Positions 56,672 through 64,000 of a stretch of 64,000 nucleotides of DNA are shown in pieces. Position 1 is the stretch's first letter, and the number at the start of each line of letters is the position of its first letter. The position numbers and the translations under genes are program-made. Source of the DNA: Xanthomonas sp. 10-10 (GTDB lineage Bacteria; Pseudomonadota; Gammaproteobacteria; Xanthomonadales; Xanthomonadaceae). Under the pieces are notes generated by a model. That model worked only from the letters and a program-made list of their open reading frames with translations. It was not told the DNA's origin and did not search any database. The DNA is taken from positions 372,001 through 436,000 of the forward strand of contig NZ_CP144460.1 of the NCBI RefSeq assembly GCF_040182365.1. Reading direction: 5' to 3'.

Positions 56672-59155
56672 ATGAGCGCCCGCACCCACGCACGCAAGGA
56701 CGCGTCGTCGGAGGCGATGCAGGCCCCGCGTCTTCGTACCTTGCTGTTGACCGACCTATGCGATTCGACCGCGTTGGTCGAACGCATCGGCGACAACGCC
56801 GCCGCGGCACTGTTCCGCGAACACGACCGCTTGGTGGTCAAGCTGCAGCAGCAGTGGCGCGGCCGCCTGATCGACCGCTCCGACGGTTTGCTGTTGTTGT
56901 TCGACCGCCCGATCGACGGGCTGGGCTTTGCACTGGATTACGCGCGCGGGCTCAAGGCGATGGGCGATGCCCACGCGCTCACCTTGTGCGCGCGCCAGGG
57001 CCTGCACGTCGGCGAAGTGCTGACCTGGCGCAACAGCGACGAGGCAGTGAGCATCGGCGCCAAACCGCTGGAAGTCGAAGGTCTGGCCAAACCGACTGCC
57101 GCACGCCTGATGTCGATGGCGCGGCCGGGGCAGATCCTGATCTCGGCCGTCGCCGAATCCTTGACCCACCGCGCCGCACGCGAACTGGGCGACCGCGCCG
57201 AACGCATCCTGTGGAAGTCCCACGGCCGCTGGCGCTTCAAGGGCGTGCCCACGCCGATGGAGATCTACGAAGTCGGCGAAGTCGGCCTGACCCCCCTGCG
57301 CATGCCGAAAAACTCGGCGAAGGCCTGGCGCGATGTGCCGCTGTGGCGCCGGCCGGCGGCGTTGGTTGCCGAGACGGGGGTCATGCTGGCGGTGGGCATC
57401 GCGATCTGGTTCTTCATCCGTCCCCAGCCGGCGATCGCGTTCTCCGAACGCGATTGGGTGGTGGTGGGGGACTTGCAGAATGCCTTGAAGGATAGTCGTT
57501 ACCAAGGCGCTGTTGAGGCAGCCCTACGTACAAGCATTGAGCAGTCGCGTTATATCAATGTGGTTCCCGCGGAACGTGCACAGAATGTTCTTGCCATGAT
57601 GGGTAAACCTGATCAAAGCATGGACAGGCGCGTGGGTTCTGAGATATCGGAGCGACTAGGCGCCCGGGCACTCCTTTTACCCACAATTTCTGAAGTTGCC
57701 GGGAACATTCGAATCGATCTCGAGGTGGTCAATCCGAGAACCTCGGCTACGGTGTTGTCTCTGTCTGCGTCAGGGAAGGGTGCTGACAGTGTCGTGGCAT
57801 CGATTGGAGATGTAGGTGCGGCACTGCGAAAGTCGCTTGGCGAGCAGCCTGAGTTGATCGAGCGCAGTTCCCTGCCTCTGGAAAAAGTAACAACTCAAAA
57901 TATAGACGCATTGCGTTCCTTCACCTTAGGGCAAAAGGCTTATGCATTAAAAGATCTGGGTGCCGCCGAACAGTACTTTGCCATTTCGCTCAAACTAGAT
58001 CCGAGCTTTGCAATGGCAAGAATTGCACTTGCTCGAGTAGCCTACTCACGTACAGACGTTGCTCGTGCTCAAGAGGAAATGCAGCACGCTTTGGATGGAG
58101 TGCCGCGCCTGACAAATCGCGAGAGGCTTTATGCGGATGCTCAACTCTCCCTATTTTCAGGTGAAAAAGGCTACGTTCAAAAATGGAAGGCGCTTTCTGA
58201 TCTCTATCCAGATTTCGATGTTGCCGCATTCAATACAGCGTCAGGGATGCGGCTGGCAAACGACTACGCAGGAATGGCGAAATATAGTCAGCGCGCAGCG
58301 AGTCCCCAAGCGGTGACGCTGCCACTTGCAATGCAATACAGAGCAATGGCCAATATGGGGCTAGGGCGCCTCGACTTGGCAAGTGCAGATTGCCTCGCAT
58401 CCAAGCGAATCGGATTCAAGTACAACTCTGTCGAGTGCGCTCTGATCAAAGCCGCATCGCGCTCGCCTAACGAAGCATTAGTGGAGCTGCGCCCGGTTGC
58501 AAAGGAGGAGCGCTTTTTGTCAGTGGCACGTGCTGCTGCGGAGGTGACAGTTTTGGCCGACGCGGGTCGTTGGAGCGAGGCAGCAACTGGAGCCAAAGCT
58601 TTAATGACTATGATCGAGTCGCCTAAATTACCCTACGATTGGCTTGCGCGTACTACTTCGTTGGCAGTCGTTGCACATGAGGATGACCAGGCGGCACGCC
58701 TCAGCGGAGCTAGAGAATTATTTCGGTTGGCGAAGAAGTCGGTAGAAGGAACTAATGGGCGCACAAGAGAGTGTATCCTTGTCGCTGCGCTTTACTCGGC
58801 TTACGTGGCGGTTGGGGAAGGAGATTCATCGCTTGCAGTAGAGGCACTACCGCTTGCTGCCAAGGATGAAGAGTCGTCGCCTTTTTCAACCCTCGGTAAT
58901 CTTTCCGCTATCTTGAAAGCGAGAATGGAGACTAATTCAGGCCGACCCGCCCACGCGCTCTCGCTCCTTGAAGCGTATTCTGAACCAGCCGCCCTTTCTT
59001 TGACCGAGGTGGAGCGCGTCCGCGCTAGGCGTGCGCTTGGAAAGATGGTGAGTCAGTCAGTTGATAATGTTGCGGAAATAAAAAAACGCGCCCGTATTTA
59101 CGCGGAGTGGTTGCCGGATAGGCCACCTATCATCGATTCATTGCTGCCTCGCTGA
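56672..59155 (+). CDS. Class III nucleotide-cyclase-like protein with TPR-like region (putative peptide modification system cyclase)
   Basis: An 827-residue protein. Residues 20-200 form a class III cyclase domain: metal-binding Asp28 (LLLTDLCDST) and Asp71 (SDGLLLLF), RQGLHVGEV, and TAARLMSMARPGQILIS with the Arg145 of the transition-state pair, but the usual Asn four residues earlier is Pro141. A membrane span follows (about 229-249), then about 570 residues of helical, TPR-like sequence (SFTLGQKAYALKDLGAAEQYFAISLKLDP and later repeats). I recall this architecture as the family TIGR04510, putative peptide modification system cyclase. GC content and codon use drop sharply at about 57,480, near residue 270. 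Convergent with the precursor peptide gene. Confidence 0.85.
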   Translation: MSARTHARKDASSEAMQAPRLRTLLLTDLCDSTALVERIGDNAAAALFREHDRLVVKLQQQWRGRLIDRSDGLLLLFDRPIDGLGFALDYARGLKAMGDAHALTLCARQGLHVGEVLTWRNSDEAVSIGAKPLEVEGLAKPTAARLMSMARPGQILISAVAESLTHRAARELGDRAERILWKSHGRWRFKGVPTPMEIYEVGEVGLTPLRMPKNSAKAWRDVPLWRRPAALVAETGVMLAVGIAIWFFIRPQPAIAFSERDWVVVGDLQNALKDSRYQGAVEAALRTSIEQSRYINVVPAERAQNVLAMMGKPDQSMDRRVGSEISERLGARALLLPTISEVAGNIRIDLEVVNPRTSATVLSLSASGKGADSVVASIGDVGAALRKSLGEQPELIERSSLPLEKVTTQNIDALRSFTLGQKAYALKDLGAAEQYFAISLKLDPSFAMARIALARVAYSRTDVARAQEEMQHALDGVPRLTNRERLYADAQLSLFSGEKGYVQKWKALSDLYPDFDVAAFNTASGMRLANDYAGMAKYSQRAASPQAVTLPLAMQYRAMANMGLGRLDLASADCLASKRIGFKYNSVECALIKAASRSPNEALVELRPVAKEERFLSVARAAAEVTVLADAGRWSEAATGAKALMTMIESPKLPYDWLARTTSLAVVAHEDDQAARLSGARELFRLAKKSVEGTNGRTRECILVAALYSAYVAVGEGDSSLAVEALPLAAKDEESSPFSTLGNLSAILKARMETNSGRPAHALSLLEAYSEPAALSLTEVERVRARRALGKMVSQSVDNVAEIKKRARIYAEWLPDRPPIIDSLLPR

Positions 59156-59198
59156 TAATTTAAATGCATGTTCGAAGCAAAGATTGATGCCTGTTGTG

Positions 59199-59226
59199 AG
59201 GTGAGGCCGAAAAGACGGCCTCACCT
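59199..59226. terminator. Bidirectional hairpin between cyclase and precursor-peptide genes
   Basis: AGGTGAGGCCG, AAAAGA, CGGCCTCACCT: a perfect 11-bp stem placed between two converging genes. It lacks a T-run. Confidence 0.7.
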
Positions 59227-59232
59227 GTAGAA

Positions 59233-59469
59233 CTAGCGACGAAAAACGTCAAACCCGCAAGTGTCTTCAATGCGCTTGGCCATTTCATCCAGCCCGGCGT
59301 TGATATCTTCCTTGCTAGGGATGTCTACGTGAATCGGCGCTTCGCTTTTCTCGATCTTGAACCCGTACTCCGCAAAGGCTGCGATGGGATCTTTTTCCAT
59401 TGACGCCCGAAATTCATCGTCTGTAGCAAGTCGTTGTAGGAGGCTCTTTGAGTTTTCCAGCGTAGACAT
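59233..59469 (-). CDS. RiPP-like precursor peptide (NHLP-related)
   Basis: A 78-residue acidic peptide: MSTLENSKSLLQRLATDDEF. The first 37 residues (LLQRLATDDEFRASMEKDP, AFAEYGF) resemble the nitrile hydratase/Nif11-type leader peptides that guide modification enzymes; residues 38-78 form a variable, presumably core region with a single Cys71 (DTCGFDVFRR). The AGGGGAT ribosome site is strong. It starts 38 bp after the end of the dehydrogenase gene on the same strand. I recall the family as TIGR04509. The modification and final product are unknown. Confidence 0.85.
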   Translation of the reverse strand: MSTLENSKSLLQRLATDDEFRASMEKDPIAAFAEYGFKIEKSEAPIHVDIPSKEDINAGLDEMAKRIEDTCGFDVFRR

Positions 59470-59507
59470 TCAATCCCCTGTAAAAATATTTTTAGAAAAT
59501 GTTCCGC

Positions 59508-60698
59508 TCAGTTGAACAATGGTACTGGCAAAAGATGCAGGTTGTTTTTTGAAGAATCAATGACGCCAATGCCATTCGCACCCACCACCATGTTTTTAAG
59601 GCTGTCCAAGCCAAGCAGTTTCTCAAGATTGGCGTCATTGACTGCTGCAGTATAGAACGCGCCGAGACCAAGATGTGTGGCTAGAAGGTAAAACGTTTGA
59701 CTCAGGTGGCCAGAATCGAGTGTGACGGCCCGATAGGCTTTCGGATGATTGCGGTACTTCCAATGATGCCGATCCAGGCGCGCTACGTGGAACACGAGTG
59801 CTGCGGCTTCAGCAAAATACGTTTGACCAATGACAAGAGCTTCGGCCAGCTTTCGAGCATCTTCCAAAGCCATTGGTTTAAGGCAGTTGAGATGGTGGTT
59901 GCCGCTTTCATAATGGTACAGCCCAGGCTCCACTCCTTCGACGTTCATGATCAACGGATAGGCTTCGATGGGATGAAGAGCCCCTCCGGAAGGACTGGTA
60001 CGCCTGAGTGCTGTCATCCCAGGGGCAAGATCCTCTTTACCGATGGCCCCGAACGTCAGATGTAGGAGCCTGCTGAACTTGGCTTCGGGTAGTGCAATAG
60101 AGCGATCGAAGTGGCGCGTTGTTTTACGCTGTAATAAAACCTCTTCAAAATTATCGGGGCTAAGACATTCAGATAACGCAACCTTATGGGGCCCCACTGG
60201 ATGCATCGGGAAGTGCGTAGGAATCGCTCCGTGTACAGCAGCATGGCGCATTAACTGTGCCTGCCGATGCTCGATGCCCATGTCTTCAGTTGGGTCAGGC
60301 GTCCGCTTGTCGTTCCATCGTGTCATGCCATGATAAAGATGGGCTAATGGGTGCCAGCCGATTTCCTTACGGGTCTTCTCAGCTAAAGTCAGGGTAGCGC
60401 TCTTTTCGTCGCTTGCATCATCGGAGAGAAGTGCACCTATTCCAATAAGACGAGAGAGAGAGCCTTCAGGAAGACTCGATTTCGACACGCTACTTCCTTC
60501 GATCCAGTCAGCTGGCAACGAAGCAATGAAATAAAGTTCTTCAGCCGTCAATTCGAGTCGCTCGCCTGTGAGTGAGCAGAGTAGGCTGATGGATGTCGCC
60601 GGAGCTAGACGCACTACGCCACGAAGGAGGGCACTCAAATCAGGCTGTGTTTGTTCCTCAATCTCGAAAAAGCAAAGACTTCTACGTTTGATCTTCAT
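59508..60698 (-). CDS. SagB-like dehydrogenase (putative peptide maturation dehydrogenase)
   Basis: A 396-residue protein. The C-terminal 210 residues form a nitroreductase-fold, FMN-type domain of SagB kind: RKTTRHFDRSIALPEAKFSRLLHLTFG, the loop RRTSPSGGALHPIEAYPLI, VFHVARLDRHHWKYRNHPKAYRAVTLDSGHLSQTF and LATHLGLGAFYTAAVND. The N-terminal 180 residues have no clear domain. SagB enzymes oxidise azolines to azoles in RiPPs, but no YcaO cyclodehydratase is present. I recall this as TIGR04511. It is transcribed first, then the precursor. Confidence 0.88.
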   Translation of the reverse strand: MKIKRRSLCFFEIEEQTQPDLSALLRGVVRLAPATSISLLCSLTGERLELTAEELYFIASLPADWIEGSSVSKSSLPEGSLSRLIGIGALLSDDASDEKSATLTLAEKTRKEIGWHPLAHLYHGMTRWNDKRTPDPTEDMGIEHRQAQLMRHAAVHGAIPTHFPMHPVGPHKVALSECLSPDNFEEVLLQRKTTRHFDRSIALPEAKFSRLLHLTFGAIGKEDLAPGMTALRRTSPSGGALHPIEAYPLIMNVEGVEPGLYHYESGNHHLNCLKPMALEDARKLAEALVIGQTYFAEAAALVFHVARLDRHHWKYRNHPKAYRAVTLDSGHLSQTFYLLATHLGLGAFYTAAVNDANLEKLLGLDSLKNMVVGANGIGVIDSSKNNLHLLPVPLFN

Positions 60699-60901
60699 TG
60701 CGCGGGAGGCAGTATCGTGAATTGGGGGGCGTCCATTTTTAGTCTACCTATGCGCCTGGATCAGGGTCATTCCTTCAAGTGCCATCTAACGCATCACTTG
60801 CCGCGAGAGTTGATCTTCTGATTTGAGCATGCAGCATCAATCATCCATTCTCCCAGGCAAATTTTCAATCGCTGTCTCTCAGCTGGGCGAAGCAGCGGCG
60901 A

Positions 60902-60916
60902 GTACGAACTTCGTAC
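60902..60916. promoter_or_regulatory. Palindrome upstream of the dehydrogenase gene
   Basis: GTACGAA, C, TTCGTAC: a perfect 7-bp palindrome about 200 bp before the dehydrogenase start, in a 372-bp stretch (60699-61070) without a convincing gene. It could be an operator; nothing else supports this. Confidence 0.35.
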
Positions 60917-60994
60917 GCTGCTCGGCGTGGTAACTGCAGTGTCGACCGATAAGGCGGGTGCAATCGTGTTGTGCTGGCACTTAGTTGTCACAAT

Positions 60995-61027
60995 AGAAAA
61001 GCCGACGAAGTTTTCGCCGGCTTTTCT
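60995..61027 (-). terminator. Rho-independent terminator after the S9 peptidase gene (minus strand)
   Basis: AGAAAAGCCG and CGGCTTTTCT, extended inward by CGAA/TTCG, with A-runs that become T-runs on the minus strand. It lies 44 bp past the peptidase stop and marks the right end of the AT-richer block. Confidence 0.8.
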
Positions 61028-61070
61028 GATTGGGGTGTGATGAGCAGCTTAGCTCTTATAGTGAAGGAGC

Positions 61071-63164
61071 CTACTTCCGAATCGCCTGGGTATGCGTCTT
61101 CAATGCATCGCTCAGGCCGGTGACCTTGTCGGCGCCTTCCGGGACGGTGATGCTGGAGCCTTCGAAGTCGGCGCCGATCGGTTGCGCGCGGCCGCCCAGG
61201 CATTGGCTCAGGAAGCCTTCGGTCACTGCGTTGAAGGCCTTGCTGTTTTCCGGGCGCTTGAAGCCGTGGCCTTCGTCGGGGAACAGCACGTAGGTGACCG
61301 GGATGTTCTTGGCTTTCATCGCGTTGACGATCTGGTCGCTTTCGGCCTGTTTGACGCGTGGGTCGTTGGCGCCCTGGCCGATCAGCAGCGGCTTGCTGAT
61401 CTTGTCGACGTGGGTGAGCGGGGAGCGTTCGGTCAGCCATTGCTTGCCGGCGACGGTGGCCGGGTCGCCCATGCGCTTGGTCAGCTGCTTGTAGAAGCTG
61501 GCCCAGTACGGCGGCACGGTGCCGAGCAAGGTGTTGAGGTTGGCCGGACCGACGATGTCTACGCCGCACTTGAAGCTGTCCGGGGTGAAGGTCATGCCTA
61601 CCAACGTGGCGTAGCCGCCGTAGCTGCCGCCCATGATGGCGACCTGGTCGGGTTTGGTCACGCCCTGCTTGACCGCCCACTGCACCGCATCGAGCAGGTC
61701 GTCGTGCATCTTGCCGGCCCACTCGCCGTTACCGGCGTTGGTAAAGGCCTTGCCGAAGCCGGTGGAGCCGCGGAAATTGACCGACAGCACCGCGTAGCCA
61801 CGATTGGCCAGCCATTGCTCGTAAGGGCCATAGCCATAGCTGTCGCGCGCCCACGGGCCGCCATGCACGAACAGCACCAACGGCACCGGCTTGGCTGCCT
61901 TGCCGTCGTGGTTGGCGTCGGCCTCGGCGGGCAGGGTGAGGTAGCTGACCAGGGTGAGGCCATCGCGCGCGGTCAGCGCCTGCGGCCACATCGGCACCAG
62001 CGGCTTGCCCTCGAGTGCAGGGCGGGCTGAAAACAGCTTGCTCAGCTTGCCGCCGTCGGCGCGGTCGTAGCGATAATACGTCGTTGGCGTTTCCGCGGCC
62101 GAGTAAGCGACGATCCAGGTGCGGTCATCGAGCGTGCGTGCGGCCACCGCGGCATCGCCGGTACCGAGCGACTTGAGTTTCTGCAGGTCGGCAGCGATCC
62201 CGGTATCCAGCGCCTTCCATTCTTCGCGCAGATAATCGGTAGACACTGCCTGTACGGCTCCGGTCTTGCGGTCGCTCAAGGTATCGCCGACGTCGGCCTT
62301 CGGGTTTTCGAACAGCAGTGTGCGTGCGTTGCTGGCGGTGTCGATGGCATATAACGCGGAGGTATCGCGGTTGCGCGAATCGCGCATGTACAGCGTCTTG
62401 CCGTCGTCGGTCAGTCCCTCGGGCGAGGTGTTGGTGACATCCTCGAACGGAATGCGATCCACGCTCTTCCATGCCTTTCCATCGGGCACCAGCAATTCCC
62501 TGCCGGCATCGTCGGTGGCGCGGGTCGCATAGCGCAGCCGGAAGTCGCCATCGAGCAGGTAGCTGTCCAGGCTGTCGGTGTTCTTCTGCACCAGGGTGCG
62601 TTTACCCGTGGCCAGGTCGACGCGATACAGATCGTGCCACTTCGCATCGCGGTCGTTCATGCCGACCATGATCGATTCCGGATGGTGCGCGCTGATCGCG
62701 GCCACCTCGGCATTGGTCTTCTGGAAGGGGGTGAGATCCTTGCTGCTGCCATCGCTCAGGTTGACCGAGAACAGATGGAAATCCTCGTCGCCGCCATTGT
62801 CGCGCAGGTACAACAAGGTGTCGGTGTGATAGGTCCAGAAATAGTTGCGGATGCCGCGCGCGGTGTCCTTGGTGATCGCATGCGCCTGATCCGGTGCATC
62901 CACCGGCGCGACCCAGACGTTGAGCACGCCATCCAGCGGGGCCACCCAGCTGAGGTACTTGCCATCCGGGCTGATGCTGACGTTGGCGCGCTCCGGATTG
63001 CCGAACAGCGCATCGCGGGTGATCAGCTCAGGCGCGGTGACCGGTGCGGGCGCGGCCGTGGGCGTCTGCGCGGCGGTTGCCGCGGTGCTGGTGGGTGGAG
63101 CGGTCTTGTCGCTGCAGGCGGACAACGCCAGCAGCATGCTGGAAACGAGAAGCAGGCGTTGCAT
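61071..63164 (-). CDS. S9-family (prolyl oligopeptidase/DPP-type) peptidase, lipoprotein
   Basis: A 697-residue serine peptidase. Lipoprotein signal with lipobox LSAC near residue 17. N-terminal beta-propeller (repeats with SPDGKYLSWVAPLDG and LFSVNLSDGSSK) and C-terminal alpha/beta hydrolase with the nucleophile Ser514 in GGSYGGY; the acid is in GANDPRVK and the His in DEGHGFKRPEN. It resembles dipeptidyl or acylaminoacyl peptidases and probably cleaves small peptides in the periplasm. It lies 101 bp after the carboxylase subunit gene; composition is normal again here. Confidence 0.93.
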   Translation of the reverse strand: MQRLLLVSSMLLALSACSDKTAPPTSTAATAAQTPTAAPAPVTAPELITRDALFGNPERANVSISPDGKYLSWVAPLDGVLNVWVAPVDAPDQAHAITKDTARGIRNYFWTYHTDTLLYLRDNGGDEDFHLFSVNLSDGSSKDLTPFQKTNAEVAAISAHHPESIMVGMNDRDAKWHDLYRVDLATGKRTLVQKNTDSLDSYLLDGDFRLRYATRATDDAGRELLVPDGKAWKSVDRIPFEDVTNTSPEGLTDDGKTLYMRDSRNRDTSALYAIDTASNARTLLFENPKADVGDTLSDRKTGAVQAVSTDYLREEWKALDTGIAADLQKLKSLGTGDAAVAARTLDDRTWIVAYSAAETPTTYYRYDRADGGKLSKLFSARPALEGKPLVPMWPQALTARDGLTLVSYLTLPAEADANHDGKAAKPVPLVLFVHGGPWARDSYGYGPYEQWLANRGYAVLSVNFRGSTGFGKAFTNAGNGEWAGKMHDDLLDAVQWAVKQGVTKPDQVAIMGGSYGGYATLVGMTFTPDSFKCGVDIVGPANLNTLLGTVPPYWASFYKQLTKRMGDPATVAGKQWLTERSPLTHVDKISKPLLIGQGANDPRVKQAESDQIVNAMKAKNIPVTYVLFPDEGHGFKRPENSKAFNAVTEGFLSQCLGGRAQPIGADFEGSSITVPEGADKVTGLSDALKTHTQAIRK

Positions 63165-63265
63165 GAAAGCCTCCGGTGGGAATCGCGGCCAATCCAGCCG
63201 ATCCGGCCACGCTACGTGCAGTACCGAGGCGTGCGGACGTGCCGTTGGTCACCCTGCCGGGGGGG

Positions 63266-64000
63266 CTACGCTTTCGCGGACACGAATTCCACCAACAAGG
63301 CGCCATCGGCGACCAGATCGCCTTCGGCCACCAGGTAGGCCTGTACCGTGCCGTCGCTGGGGGCGTGCAAGGTGTGCTCCATCTTCATCGCTTCCATGAC
63401 CACCAGCGCCTGCCCGCGCGTCACCGTTTCGCCGACCGGCGCGGTCAGCGCCACGATGCGGCCGGGCATCGGGGCAGTCAGGCCGCCGCCGGCATGCGCC
63501 GGTTGATCGGCCTCCACCAGGGCATCGTGATGACGGAAGAGCGCACTGTGCCTGCCATCGCGCAAGGTCACCGCAGCGCCGTCGTGCAGCGCCTGTACGC
63601 GCCATTGCCGGCCGTCCAGCTCCACGCGCAACCCGTCGTCCTGCACGTGATACCGCAGCAGGTGGGTGGCATCGGCGGACCTCACCTCCCAGCCATCGGC
63701 GAGCGGACGCAACGCAAGTGCGCGGCGTTCGCCGGCGGCCTCCAGCGTCACGCTACGCGCTGCATGCAGGCCGATGCGCCATCCGTCGCGGTTCTGCCAC
63801 GGCGAGTACGGATCGGCCGGATCGTTGCGGGCAAGTGGCGCCTGTTCGGCAAGTAGCACCGCGGCCAGGCACCACCATGCAGGTTGCGGTGCGGTTGCCT
63901 GCGGAAACAGCGCCGCCTGCTCGCGTTCGATCAGCGCGGTATCCAGATCGGCAGTCGCAAACGCATGAGTGCCGACCAGCCGCGCAAGGAAGGCGCTATT
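63266..64000 (-). CDS. Acyl-CoA carboxylase biotin-carrying subunit, C-terminal part (5' end outside window)
   Basis: The minus-strand frame runs off the right edge; 244 residues are visible. It opens within the biotin carboxylase C-terminal region (NSAFLARLVGTHAFATADLDT) and ends with a biotinyl domain holding the lysine motif EAMKMEH (Lys codon 63383-63385). In Xanthomonas such a gene is usually the alpha subunit of methylcrotonyl-CoA or geranyl-CoA carboxylase for leucine or terpene breakdown, or a propionyl-CoA carboxylase; the missing part decides which. Its beta subunit is not in the window. Confidence 0.88.
   Translation of the reverse strand, partial: NSAFLARLVGTHAFATADLDTALIEREQAALFPQATAPQPAWWCLAAVLLAEQAPLARNDPADPYSPWQNRDGWRIGLHAARSVTLEAAGERRALALRPLADGWEVRSADATHLLRYHVQDDGLRVELDGRQWRVQALHDGAAVTLRDGRHSALFRHHDALVEADQPAHAGGGLTAPMPGRIVALTAPVGETVTRGQALVVMEAMKMEHTLHAPSDGTVQAYLVAEGDLVADGALLVEFVSAKA

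Noticed and set aside
60794..60991. Minus-strand 65-residue frame starting MTTKCQHNTIAPALS
   Set aside because: No ribosome site, no family resemblance, and it spans the palindrome and spacer; probably chance.

Overview
The window is high-GC chromosomal DNA from a Xanthomonas (Xanthomonadaceae). The strongest pointers are an Ax21-family outer-membrane protein carrying the AENLSYNFVEGDYVRTP segment, an oleABCD olefin-biosynthesis locus of the X. campestris type, paired lipoprotein Cu/Zn superoxide dismutases, and dispersed xanthomonad intergenic repeats. There are no rRNA or tRNA genes, prophage or CRISPR arrays. It opens inside an ntrC-type gene and closes inside an acyl-CoA carboxylase biotin-carrying subunit. 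Product names come from reading the translations; no database search was run.

Layout. 1-5.7 kb: 3' end of ntrC, a 331-bp tandem repeat, two sodC genes, REP-like hairpins, an unknown protein and a thiolase. 5.7-14 kb: a small membrane protein, the hemD-hemX-hemY block on the minus strand, a family 25 glycosyltransferase, a hotdog thioesterase-like protein, and rhodanese-secB-gpsA. 14-23 kb: ax21, poxB, a histidine kinase/sigma-54 activator pair, then two genes sharing a four-fold repeated domain (the first behind a well-spaced -24/-12 promoter) and an MFS transporter. 23-32 kb: trmL, a secreted VQVRPSA-repeat protein, a DUF4156 lipoprotein, and oleA-fic-oleB-(antisense ykgJ-like)-oleC-oleD. 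32-44 kb: housekeeping genes (ddl, ubiJ-ubiB, a pseudouridine synthase, arfB, an acyltransferase, an isoaspartyl peptidase, an M3 peptidase) plus a small AT-richer orphan. 44-55.5 kb: signal peptidase I, an SDR/metallo-hydrolase pair facing a TetR regulator with a palindromic operator, VOC/AraC, a CPA2 antiporter, and the glyoxylate shunt (aceB, aceA) facing a LysR regulator with a T-N11-A box.

55.6-61 kb is the most unusual segment: a cNMP-binding GGDEF protein, a class III cyclase fused to a TPR-like region, a 78-residue precursor-like peptide and a SagB-like dehydrogenase. It looks like a poorly characterised RiPP-type peptide modification system without a YcaO cyclodehydratase. Base composition changes abruptly inside the cyclase gene near 57,480 and stays AT-richer to about 61,000, suggesting that the effector half, the peptide and the dehydrogenase were exchanged as a block while the nucleotide-signalling half stayed native. 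An S9 peptidase and the truncated carboxylase subunit finish the window.
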